DNA of 48,922 nucleotides from an uncultured Faecalitalea sp. (GTDB lineage: Bacteria; Bacillota_I; Bacilli_A; Erysipelotrichales; Erysipelotrichaceae), in the NCBI GenBank assembly GCA_946408025.1, contig CAMJQJ010000007.1, positions 1-48,922 on the forward strand. Reading direction: 5' to 3'. Positions 19,366 through 27,525 of the stretch are shown one piece after another. The notes under the pieces are model-generated. The model saw only the letters and a list, made by a program, of their open reading frames with translations, had not been told where the DNA came from and made no database searches. How positions within the stretch are numbered: position 1 is the first letter of the stretch; each line of letters opens with the position of its first letter. Made by a program: the position numbers and the translations under genes.

Positions 19366-19523
19366 GTGTTATTTTTGCAAAAACGAAAACGGTAACATAG
19401 TTGTAATATGTGAAATTGTCAAAATAACTGGACTTTTTTTGAAGAATCCTGTAAGTTTTTTAACTGTGTGTTTTAGAAAAACATACAAGAAATAGAAAAA
19501 TTTGTCAGGAGGCAAGAAAAAAT

Positions 19524-20486
19524 ATGATTAATAAAATCAAAAATACTGCTCTCGTTGCCGGATTATTTTTGAGTTTTACAGCAGGAAACACAGCTGTTTT
19601 CGCTAGTACAAAAACTGAAGCGGAAGTAAAGTTTCCAGTTTCTTTATCGGAAGCTTCTTATCAAGATGAAAAATCCCTGATGGAAATTATTCAAGATTCT
19701 TTTGATGAAGAATTAACGGGGTTAAAAGTAACGAACTCGACAAAGTCAAGCATTGAAATGGAATCTGATGATTATATTATCCAGGCTGAAGGAATAAATT
19801 TGGATAAAACTGGCTTGCAGAAGGTGATTTTGAAATTGACAAAGAAAGAGAATCTAAACGCTTTTCCAATTGAATTGCCAGTCACAGCTCAGCAGACTAG
19901 TACAGTTTCAAAATCTACGACCAAAACAGTAATTGTAGATGTTAAAGATGTAGTCGCTCCAACGATTGAAACAGAAGATTCATTTGTGACAGATCAAGGA
20001 GTTAGCTTAGATCTAGCTAGCCAGATCAGCGTAAGTGATGATAAAGATGAAACAGTTGAAGTATCTTTAAATGGAGATGTTGATTACAACACAATCGGTT
20101 CTTATGAAGTAGAAGCAACGGCTACAGATGAAAGTGGAAACACTACAACAAAAACAATAACGGTTAATGTTGAGGAAAACTTTTATGACAAGATTGCATC
20201 AGCTGCATTAGCTCAGCTAGGCGTATATCAAGATTGTACAATGTTGGTAACAAATTCTTTGAAGGCTGTAGGAATCAATTTTCATGGCTCACCCGCAGCT
20301 TATTTATCTTTGGGAACTGTTACAGATAATCCAGTACCAGGAGATATCATTGTATATAGTGGCCATGTGGCAATCTATATTGGAAATGGGCAAGCTGTTC
20401 ATGGTGGCTGGTTAGGAAATCAGACTGTTGTTTCAACAGTTGAATGTGATAAACCATTTATAGCTTATGTGCATGTTACAAAATAA
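19524..20486 (+). CDS. Secreted Ig-like domain protein with C-terminal NlpC/P60 cysteine peptidase
   Basis: Signal peptide; ISVSDDKDETVEVSLNGDVDYNTIGSYEVEATATDESGN Ig-like; DCTMLV..PGDIIVYSGHVAIYIGNGQAVHGG Cys/His motif. Confidence 0.82.
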   Translation: MINKIKNTALVAGLFLSFTAGNTAVFASTKTEAEVKFPVSLSEASYQDEKSLMEIIQDSFDEELTGLKVTNSTKSSIEMESDDYIIQAEGINLDKTGLQKVILKLTKKENLNAFPIELPVTAQQTSTVSKSTTKTVIVDVKDVVAPTIETEDSFVTDQGVSLDLASQISVSDDKDETVEVSLNGDVDYNTIGSYEVEATATDESGNTTTKTITVNVEENFYDKIASAALAQLGVYQDCTMLVTNSLKAVGINFHGSPAAYLSLGTVTDNPVPGDIIVYSGHVAIYIGNGQAVHGGWLGNQTVVSTVECDKPFIAYVHVTK

Positions 20487-20508
20487 GCGCTAATGCGCTT
20501 TTTTTTTT
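20486..20508 (+). terminator. Intrinsic terminator
   Basis: AGCGC-TAAT-GCGCT + T9. Confidence 0.8.
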
Positions 20509-20541
20509 ATTGACTTTTATGAGGAACATGACTAAACTGTT

Positions 20542-20563
20542 TTTTGTTTACAAGTAAACAAAA
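20542..20563 (+). promoter_or_regulatory. Perfect palindromic operator, probably for the adjacent MarR regulator
   Basis: TTTTGTTTAC-AA-GTAAACAAAA just downstream of a TTGACT(20510)-17 bp-TAAACT(20533) promoter-like sequence. Confidence 0.7.
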
Positions 20564-20573
20564 TGGAGGCCGA

Positions 20574-21038
20574 ATGAAAAGAAATGTAGAAAATCTTTTG
20601 TCTCTTTTTACGAAAATCAGACGATTTTATGCTATTGAATTACAAAATAAATTAGAGGGAGAAAACTTGACGCCTAATGAAATTTCAATTTTGATTATAT
20701 TGGCTAATAATCCTTCGATTTCGACAAGTTCACAACTTGTTTGTGTCTTACAGGTTTCAAAAGGATTGGTTAGTCGAAGCGTTGATAGTCTAGTCAAGAA
20801 AAGGTTGATTCAATGCACCCCGGATTTAAATGATAGAAGAGTTCAAAGGATTAGTCTGACACCACATTCTATAAAATTAACAAAAAAAATTGCTGAAGAA
20901 ACTAATAAAATTAATGAAAGAGTATTACGAGATGTTTCTGATCAAGAAATCATGCAGCTAGAGAACACAATATTAAAAATTATCAATTGTTTTAATTTAG
21001 AGAGGGAAGATACATATGAAATTAACGATGTCCAATGA
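20574..21038 (+). CDS. MarR family transcriptional regulator
   Basis: LTPNEISILIILANNPSISTSSQLVCVLQVSKGLVSRSVDSLVKKRLI winged helix; ATG 20574 after GGAGG. Confidence 0.85.
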   Translation: MKRNVENLLSLFTKIRRFYAIELQNKLEGENLTPNEISILIILANNPSISTSSQLVCVLQVSKGLVSRSVDSLVKKRLIQCTPDLNDRRVQRISLTPHSIKLTKKIAEETNKINERVLRDVSDQEIMQLENTILKIINCFNLEREDTYEINDVQ

Positions 21039-22389
21039 AGTAGATTTAGGAAATGAATCAGTAAAAAAATTATTTTGGATTTTGGCTTTACCAGCTATAT
21101 TGTCTCAGGCTATCAATGCTTTATATAATATCGTAGACAGAATGTATATTGGACATATACCAGATGTAGGTTCTATCGCTTTAACAGGTGTTGGAGTTTG
21201 CTTTCCAATTATTATGATCATTAGTGCGACAGCTTACTTATTTGGCGTTGGTGGAGCTCCTCGTGCAAGTATATATATGGGGAAAAAAGATAATGGAACA
21301 GCAGAAAAAATATTAGGAAATTGTTTTGTATCTCTAATTGTGGTTTCATTGGTATTAACAGGTATCGTGTGGATTTTTAATGAACCTTTATTATATTTAT
21401 TCGGTGCGAGCGACAATACAATCGGTTATGCAAAAAGCTATATTTGTATTTATGCAATTGGAACCATTTCTGTAATGTTAACACTTGGAATGAATGCTTT
21501 TATTTCAACACAAGGTTTTTCCAAAATTAGTATGCTTACTGTACTTATAGGGGCAATTACTAATATTATTCTAGATCCTATTTTTATTTTTGTATTTAAT
21601 TTAGGTGTTAATGGTGCAGCTTGGGCAACAATTATTTCTCAAACGATTAGTGCAATTTGGGCATTAAAATTTTTATTGTCTAATAAAACTTTGCTTCATC
21701 TTAGAAAAGATTGTATGAAAATTGAAAAAAATATTTTAGGCCCATGTATAGGGCTAGGGGTTGCTCCTTTTGTGATGCAGTCAACAGAAAGTATTTTAGT
21801 TTTATGCTTTAATTCTTCATTGTTAGCTTATGGAGGGGACCTTGCGGTTGGAGCGATGACTATTCTCTCAAGTATTATGCAATTTGCCATGCTTCCTTTG
21901 CAGGGGATGACACAGGGTGGACAACCAATAATAAGTTTTAATTATGGTGCAGGTAAACTTGACCGTGTAAAAAAAGCGTTTAAATTACAATTGTTATCTT
22001 GTTTTGTATATGCATTGATTTTGTGGTTATTGGTAATGTTTGCTCCGTCTTTTTTTGCTTTGGTGTTTACTTCTGATTCTAGTCTTGTTGATATTTCTTC
22101 ATGGGCAATGAGGATTTATTTCTTTGCGGTTCCAATGATGGGAATACAGGTTGCTTGTCAACAAACATTTATTGCATTTGGGAACTCAAAGACTAGTGCT
22201 TTCTTAGCTATATTCAGAAAACTAATTTTATTGATTCCACTAATTTACATTTTGCCAATAATAGTAAGCGACAAAGTGTTTGCAGTATTTTTGGCAGAGC
22301 CGATTGCCGATACAATCGCATCGATTACAACAGCTACTCTATTCTATTTTAACTTTAAAAAGATGATCCAAAATAAGAATCAGGAATAA
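21016..22389 (+). CDS. MATE family efflux transporter
   Basis: LPAILSQAINALYNIVDRMYIG; 12-TM-like; overlaps marR. Confidence 0.9.
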   Translation: MKLTMSNEVDLGNESVKKLFWILALPAILSQAINALYNIVDRMYIGHIPDVGSIALTGVGVCFPIIMIISATAYLFGVGGAPRASIYMGKKDNGTAEKILGNCFVSLIVVSLVLTGIVWIFNEPLLYLFGASDNTIGYAKSYICIYAIGTISVMLTLGMNAFISTQGFSKISMLTVLIGAITNIILDPIFIFVFNLGVNGAAWATIISQTISAIWALKFLLSNKTLLHLRKDCMKIEKNILGPCIGLGVAPFVMQSTESILVLCFNSSLLAYGGDLAVGAMTILSSIMQFAMLPLQGMTQGGQPIISFNYGAGKLDRVKKAFKLQLLSCFVYALILWLLVMFAPSFFALVFTSDSSLVDISSWAMRIYFFAVPMMGIQVACQQTFIAFGNSKTSAFLAIFRKLILLIPLIYILPIIVSDKVFAVFLAEPIADTIASITTATLFYFNFKKMIQNKNQE

Positions 22390-22394
22390 AATGA

Positions 22395-22443
22395 AGCGAA
22401 CCTAATAGTTTTGGCTTTTAAACTAAAAGGTTCGCTTTTTTAT
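22395..22443 (+). terminator. Intrinsic terminator
   Basis: AGCGAACCT...AGGTTCGCT with inner TAGTTT/AAACTA, then T-run. Confidence 0.8.
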
Positions 22444-22635
22444 GTAAAAGGATAATAATAAGATAATGGAATTCATTATAGATAAATACATTAAATATTG
22501 AGATAGACAAAAACCATGAAAAGAAGGACTCTGATACTTATAGAATACAGAAATTACCCTTACAATTTTAAAATTATTATTTTAACTACATAAATAATCT
22601 AATTTTCTATAAACTTTTTATATAATTGAACGATA

Positions 22636-22688
22636 ATGATTAAAAATGAATGAAAATGATTGAAAATGGTTTGTTTGGGTGATATAGT
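22636..22688 (+). promoter_or_regulatory. Phased direct-repeat operator and promoter of the GRE operon
   Basis: Four 10-bp units ATGATTAAAA / ATGAATGAAA / ATGATTGAAA / ATGGTTTGTT overlapping TTGAAA (22660)-17 bp-TATAGT (22683). Confidence 0.6.
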
Positions 22689-22715
22689 GAAATTGTAGGG
22701 AAAGAGGTGCATCTT

Positions 22716-24986
22716 ATGGCTAGAATTAATATTGACGGTGCTCAAAATGTGGAGGTTTCAATTAAAATTCCATGTGAAAAAACACCATTAGAGCAGTTGG
22801 AAATTATGGAAGCTTATACAAAAGCTCATCAGGAATCAAAAAATGAAGATAAAGCAGTTCGCGAATTAAATTGTCTTAAGACTATATTTCCACGTTTATT
22901 TAGAAGTATAGAAGAAAATGATCTTATCGCTGGTAGACTTGATTTTTTACCAATTGGGTTTGGTAGTGTGACAAGTATCGGTGGTGTTGGCCATTATTGC
23001 GTATTTCATAAATTAAGAGCGTTTAAAGATACTTTAGAAGATGAAGAGTTAAAAAAACGAGTAGATGTTTTGTATGATTATTGGCAAGATAATGATGTTA
23101 AATCCATCTATTGTCAAGACATTTTAAATGATACGACAACAGGGCGCTTTATTGATTGTAAATTTCCTTTTATGGCCACAGCAAGATTGAGTGGAATGAT
23201 GTTGGACTATAAAAAGTTAGTTAGATTTGGTGTAGATGGTTTGATCAATTTAATTAAAGATAATGAATCCAATACATTCATGGAAGCGTGTCTAGGAACG
23301 ATGTATCTATTTAAAGATGTCATTCGTAAACAAATTGAATTGGTAGAAGATGCCATTGAAAAGACACAGGATGAGCAGAGATTAAAGGATCTTTACCTTA
23401 TGAAAGAAGACTTGATTTATATTTTGGATCATAAACCAGCTACTTTCCATCAAGCCTTACAATTATTCTGGCTATATGCTCTATGTGCAGGATGTATCAA
23501 TTATGGTCGTATGGATATTGTCTTAGGACCATATCTAAAACATGATATCGATACTGGTTTGATTGATGAAGATGAAGCTTATCGTTATGTTAAATCGTTG
23601 TGGACCATGATTGAAAATCGAAGAACGACGGTGAATGGTCGTATTATCGTAGGTGGCAAAGGTAGAGAAGATGTAGAAGCGGCAGATCTATTCTGTAAGA
23701 TTGCCTTAAGAGTATGCAAAGATACTCGTTATGTTGAACCACAATTTACACTTCGTTTTGATCATACAACTCCTGACTACATCATGGATATGGCTTATGA
23801 ATGTATCGCATCTGGGGCAACTTATCCAACTTTATATAATGATGAAGTTAATGTACCAGCTGTGATGTATGGTATGAGAGTAGATGAAAAAATTGCCGAA
23901 CAATATATTCCATTTGGATGCGGTGAATTTGTCATTCAAGGAAAGAGCGTCGGTACCCCTAATACATTGTTGAATCTAGTTAAGATCATGCAGCTTGCAT
24001 TAAATGAAGGATATGATCCTATGGATCATGTTTATAAGGCTGGTCCGGTTAAAGTGCATCCAATTGAATCTTTTGATACATTTGATAAATTCTATGATCA
24101 ATATAAAGCTTTATTAGATTATTACTTTGATTTAAGTGTATATGCACAAAAGCACAGTTATGAAATTATGAATCAAGAAGTTAGCTTCTTATTTACATCT
24201 ATTTTAATGGATGATTGTCTAGCAAGACAAAAGGCATTATTAGATGGTGGTGTTGAAATTCTTGGTGGTACCAATGAGACATATGGAAATATTAACGCCA
24301 GCGATGCCCTTTACGCGATCAAAACATTGGTATATGATCAGAAAAAGTATACTCTAAAAGAATTGAATGAAGCAGCATTGCATAATTATGTTGGTTACGA
24401 AAAAATTCGTAAAGAAATACTGGCTTTGCCTAAATATGGAAATGATATTGAAGATGTTGATGAGATGGCCAATGATTTATATGAATATGTCGCAAAAAAT
24501 ATTCGTCAACGTGGAATTGATGAAGGTATGGGCTATTATTTGATCGTAATCTCAAATAACCAGACCAATACCGATTGGGGACATCAAACGGATGCAAGTT
24601 TGGATGGAAGATTACGTGGAGTTTATATGAATCCGGCAAATAATCCTCAAGGTGGAGCAGCGAAGAGTGGACCAACGGCTGTGTTAAATTCTTTAGCTCG
24701 ATTTGATGCGAAATATCATGGCGGTAGTGTTCAAAACATTAAGTTTACACCACGAATGATGCATGAAGATAAAGAAAAAGTAAAACTTTTATTTAAAACA
24801 TATTTTGATAAAGGTGGATGTCAATTGATGGTAACTGTTGTCGATCATGGCGTATTGGAAGATGCTCAAAAACATCCAGAAAACTATCCAGATTTGATCG
24901 TTCGAGTCGCTGGGTATAGTGCGGTGTTTGTCAATTTGACAAAAGATGTTCAAGAAGAATTGTTAAGTAGGACTTTATATGATTAA
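22716..24986 (+). CDS. Glycyl radical enzyme of unassigned substrate (PFL superfamily, eliminase/dehydratase-like)
   Basis: C-terminal RVAGYSAVF glycyl-radical motif; PFGCGEF thiyl-Cys region (CxE); followed by activase; RBS AAAGAGGTG before ATG 22716. Confidence 0.88.
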   Translation: MARINIDGAQNVEVSIKIPCEKTPLEQLEIMEAYTKAHQESKNEDKAVRELNCLKTIFPRLFRSIEENDLIAGRLDFLPIGFGSVTSIGGVGHYCVFHKLRAFKDTLEDEELKKRVDVLYDYWQDNDVKSIYCQDILNDTTTGRFIDCKFPFMATARLSGMMLDYKKLVRFGVDGLINLIKDNESNTFMEACLGTMYLFKDVIRKQIELVEDAIEKTQDEQRLKDLYLMKEDLIYILDHKPATFHQALQLFWLYALCAGCINYGRMDIVLGPYLKHDIDTGLIDEDEAYRYVKSLWTMIENRRTTVNGRIIVGGKGREDVEAADLFCKIALRVCKDTRYVEPQFTLRFDHTTPDYIMDMAYECIASGATYPTLYNDEVNVPAVMYGMRVDEKIAEQYIPFGCGEFVIQGKSVGTPNTLLNLVKIMQLALNEGYDPMDHVYKAGPVKVHPIESFDTFDKFYDQYKALLDYYFDLSVYAQKHSYEIMNQEVSFLFTSILMDDCLARQKALLDGGVEILGGTNETYGNINASDALYAIKTLVYDQKKYTLKELNEAALHNYVGYEKIRKEILALPKYGNDIEDVDEMANDLYEYVAKNIRQRGIDEGMGYYLIVISNNQTNTDWGHQTDASLDGRLRGVYMNPANNPQGGAAKSGPTAVLNSLARFDAKYHGGSVQNIKFTPRMMHEDKEKVKLLFKTYFDKGGCQLMVTVVDHGVLEDAQKHPENYPDLIVRVAGYSAVFVNLTKDVQEELLSRTLYD

Positions 24987-25875
24987 TGTTTCAAATATTG
25001 AACGCTTTGCGACCCATGATGGGCCGGGAATTCGTACAACGATTTTTCTAAAAGGTTGTTCGTTACATTGTCCATGGTGTGCTAATCCAGAAACATGGGC
25101 AGAATATCCAGTGTTGATGCATGATACTAAAACATGTGTTCGTTGTCTTGCATGTCAAAATAATTGTTCAAACATGGCAATTCATTTTGATCCAGAATTT
25201 AAATGGAACTCTCAAACATGCCAACGCTGTAATACTTGTATTGAAAACTGCCCAGTTGAAGCGCTTGAATTTTCAGGAAAGAGCATGGAAATCGAAGAAA
25301 TCGTTAAAATTGTTTTAAAAGATATTGATTATTATAAAAATAGTCAGGGTGGTGTAACAATTTCTGGAGGAGAAGCCTTTGTACAATTTGATGCGTTAAT
25401 GGAGTTGTTGAAGGCGTTAAAAAAACATAATTTACATGTTGCGATTGAAACAACGGGGAATTATTCTAATGAAAAAATAAAAAGTGCATTATCATATATT
25501 GATTTATGGCTAATTGATTTTAAACACATCGATAAAGATATGTTGCAGAAAGTAACCGGTGGTGATTATGATCAAATCATGGAGAATATTATGTATTTAA
25601 TGAATGCTTGTCCAGACCAAGTGATCATACGAACGCCAGTTATACCGAACTTTAACTCTGATCAAAAAACACTGTGTGCCATGATTGAATATGTTTCGAA
25701 ATATCCTGTCAAAGAGATGGATCTACTTCCATATCATTCTTTAGGAAAATCAAAATGGGATAAGATGCATAAAAACTATGTTTATTCTGATTTAAAGATG
25801 ATGGATAAAAGTGAACTATCTGACTATGTTGAAATTGGCAAAAAACATGGTTTGAAGATCAAACTGGGAGGTTAG
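24979..25875 (+). CDS. Glycyl radical enzyme activating enzyme (radical SAM) with ferredoxin-like 2x[4Fe-4S] insert
   Basis: GPGIRTTIFLKGCSLHCPWC; CVRCLACQNNC and CQRCNTCIENCPVEAL. Confidence 0.92.
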   Translation: MINVSNIERFATHDGPGIRTTIFLKGCSLHCPWCANPETWAEYPVLMHDTKTCVRCLACQNNCSNMAIHFDPEFKWNSQTCQRCNTCIENCPVEALEFSGKSMEIEEIVKIVLKDIDYYKNSQGGVTISGGEAFVQFDALMELLKALKKHNLHVAIETTGNYSNEKIKSALSYIDLWLIDFKHIDKDMLQKVTGGDYDQIMENIMYLMNACPDQVIIRTPVIPNFNSDQKTLCAMIEYVSKYPVKEMDLLPYHSLGKSKWDKMHKNYVYSDLKMMDKSELSDYVEIGKKHGLKIKLGG

Positions 25876-25876
25876 T

Positions 25877-26644
25877 ATGTTAACAAAAGAAAGAAAGCTA
25901 AGGATCATGAATCTTTTAGAGGAGCGATCCTTTGTAACGATTAAGGAATTGATTGAAGATTTTAATGTTTCTCGTTCCAGCATTGTTAGAGACTTGATTG
26001 AATTAGAAAACCAAGGCTTGATTCAAAGAGAACGAGGCGGAGCGAGCTTAAAGAGCGTTAATATTACTCTAACGAGTTTTAATGAACCGGCCGTTCAAGA
26101 AAAAGAGAATCTTCATATCGTACAGAAGCAAAGGATTTGTAAAGAAGCAGCTAAATCTATTCGTGATGGAGATTGTGTTTATATTGATTCAGGAACGACA
26201 CCTGTTTATTTATTAGATTATTTGCAAGATAAAAAGATTACACTTGTGACTCCCAGTACATTTTTGATTCGTAAATTATCTGCAAATTTTAAAGGAGATA
26301 TTTATCTTCTTGGTGGTCAATTTAATAAGTCATATGATATGAGCTATGGCTCTTTGACTTTAGAAATGATTCGTCAATTCTATTTTGATCATGCGTTTTT
26401 ATCTACAAACGGTGTTGATCTTGAAACCAAAGAAGTTTATGTTTTTGATTTTAAGGTGGGGGCTGTTAAAAAGGAAATCATGTCTCGCTGTAAACATACC
26501 GATTTATTGATCGATGCATCTAAGTTTGAAACTAGAGCGATGTGTACATGGGCGAATTTAGATGATTTCCATACTGTATATACGGATTCAATCAAAGAAG
26601 GAATCGAACCATTGGAAAATTTTGTGATTTGTGAAAAGGAGTAG
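25877..26644 (+). CDS. DeoR/GlpR family transcriptional regulator
   Basis: N-terminal DeoR HTH (ERKLRIMNLLEERSFVTIKELIEDFNVSRSSIVRDLIELENQGLIQRERGGA); C-terminal DYIDSGTT-like effector domain (DGDCVYIDSGTTPVYL). Confidence 0.92.
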   Translation: MLTKERKLRIMNLLEERSFVTIKELIEDFNVSRSSIVRDLIELENQGLIQRERGGASLKSVNITLTSFNEPAVQEKENLHIVQKQRICKEAAKSIRDGDCVYIDSGTTPVYLLDYLQDKKITLVTPSTFLIRKLSANFKGDIYLLGGQFNKSYDMSYGSLTLEMIRQFYFDHAFLSTNGVDLETKEVYVFDFKVGAVKKEIMSRCKHTDLLIDASKFETRAMCTWANLDDFHTVYTDSIKEGIEPLENFVICEKE

Positions 26645-26647
26645 ACT

Positions 26648-27400
26648 ATGAAAACAAAAGACCCAAGAAAATCTGCGATTTTAGAAAGTTTAAAAGGAGG
26701 TTTGATCGTATCATGCCAGGTACAAAAAGATGATCCAATCTATACTGATGATATCGTAGTAAAGATGGCAGAAGCTGCAAGATGGGCTGGTGCTGTTGGT
26801 ATTCGTGCAAATTCACCAGAGCAGATCAGCGCAATTAAAAAAGCTGTACCTGAACTTCCTGTTATTGGCTTATGGAAAGTTTGGCATGATGATACAGATG
26901 TCTTTATTACACCAACGATGAAAGAAGTGGACGCAATCTATGAAACAGGTGCAGAGATCATTGCTCTTGATTGTACAGCTCAGATCACGCATGAAAAAAC
27001 TGTTGCGTGGGACTTATTAAAACAGGCAAAAGAAAAATATCCAGATGCGATCTTCTTTGCGGATGTATCAAATTATGATGAGGCTAAGCATGCGATTGAA
27101 AATGGTGCTGATATCGTAGCTCCTACTTTATATGGTTACACAAAAGAAACCGCGCATATCGAAGGACCGGATTTAAGAGAGTTTGCGAGAATGTGCCGTG
27201 ATTTTAAAGATGATGCATATGTGATGATGGAAGGGCACTTGTATACACCAGAAGATGCAATGAAGTGTATTTTCTTAGGGGCTCATTCTGTCGTTGTAGG
27301 AAGTGCAATCACTAGACCTCATCTTACCGCAAAACGTTTTGTGGATTTGTTAAGCGGATATCAGAACAATTGGCGTGATGCAGAGAAAGCGAAACACTAA
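26648..27400 (+). CDS. NanE-like N-acylmannosamine-6-phosphate 2-epimerase family protein
   Basis: GGLIVSCQVQ, GAVGIRANS, PVIGLWKVWHDDTDVFITPT, VMMEGHLYTPEDA, GSAITRP. Confidence 0.82.
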   Translation: MKTKDPRKSAILESLKGGLIVSCQVQKDDPIYTDDIVVKMAEAARWAGAVGIRANSPEQISAIKKAVPELPVIGLWKVWHDDTDVFITPTMKEVDAIYETGAEIIALDCTAQITHEKTVAWDLLKQAKEKYPDAIFFADVSNYDEAKHAIENGADIVAPTLYGYTKETAHIEGPDLREFARMCRDFKDDAYVMMEGHLYTPEDAMKCIFLGAHSVVVGSAITRPHLTAKRFVDLLSGYQNNWRDAEKAKH

Positions 27401-27428
27401 TGTCAGAAGATTTTTCTGACATTTTTTT
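27401..27428 (+). terminator. Intrinsic terminator of the GRE operon
   Basis: TGTCAGAA-GATTT-TTCTGACA + T-run. Confidence 0.85.
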
Positions 27429-27525
27429 CTTTTGTAGTATTCTATAGGTATGAGTAATATAGATAGACTTTAAGGTTTATTTAAGGAAGCGGAAGTAGTA
27501 TTAGAAAGGAAAGGACTTTTCAAAG

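Noticed and set aside
22716-24986. Calling the first GRE a pyruvate formate-lyase
   Set aside because: Lacks the Cys-Cys pair (has GCGE), has a different activase with ferredoxin insert, and a true pflB/pflA pair is at 33866..36889
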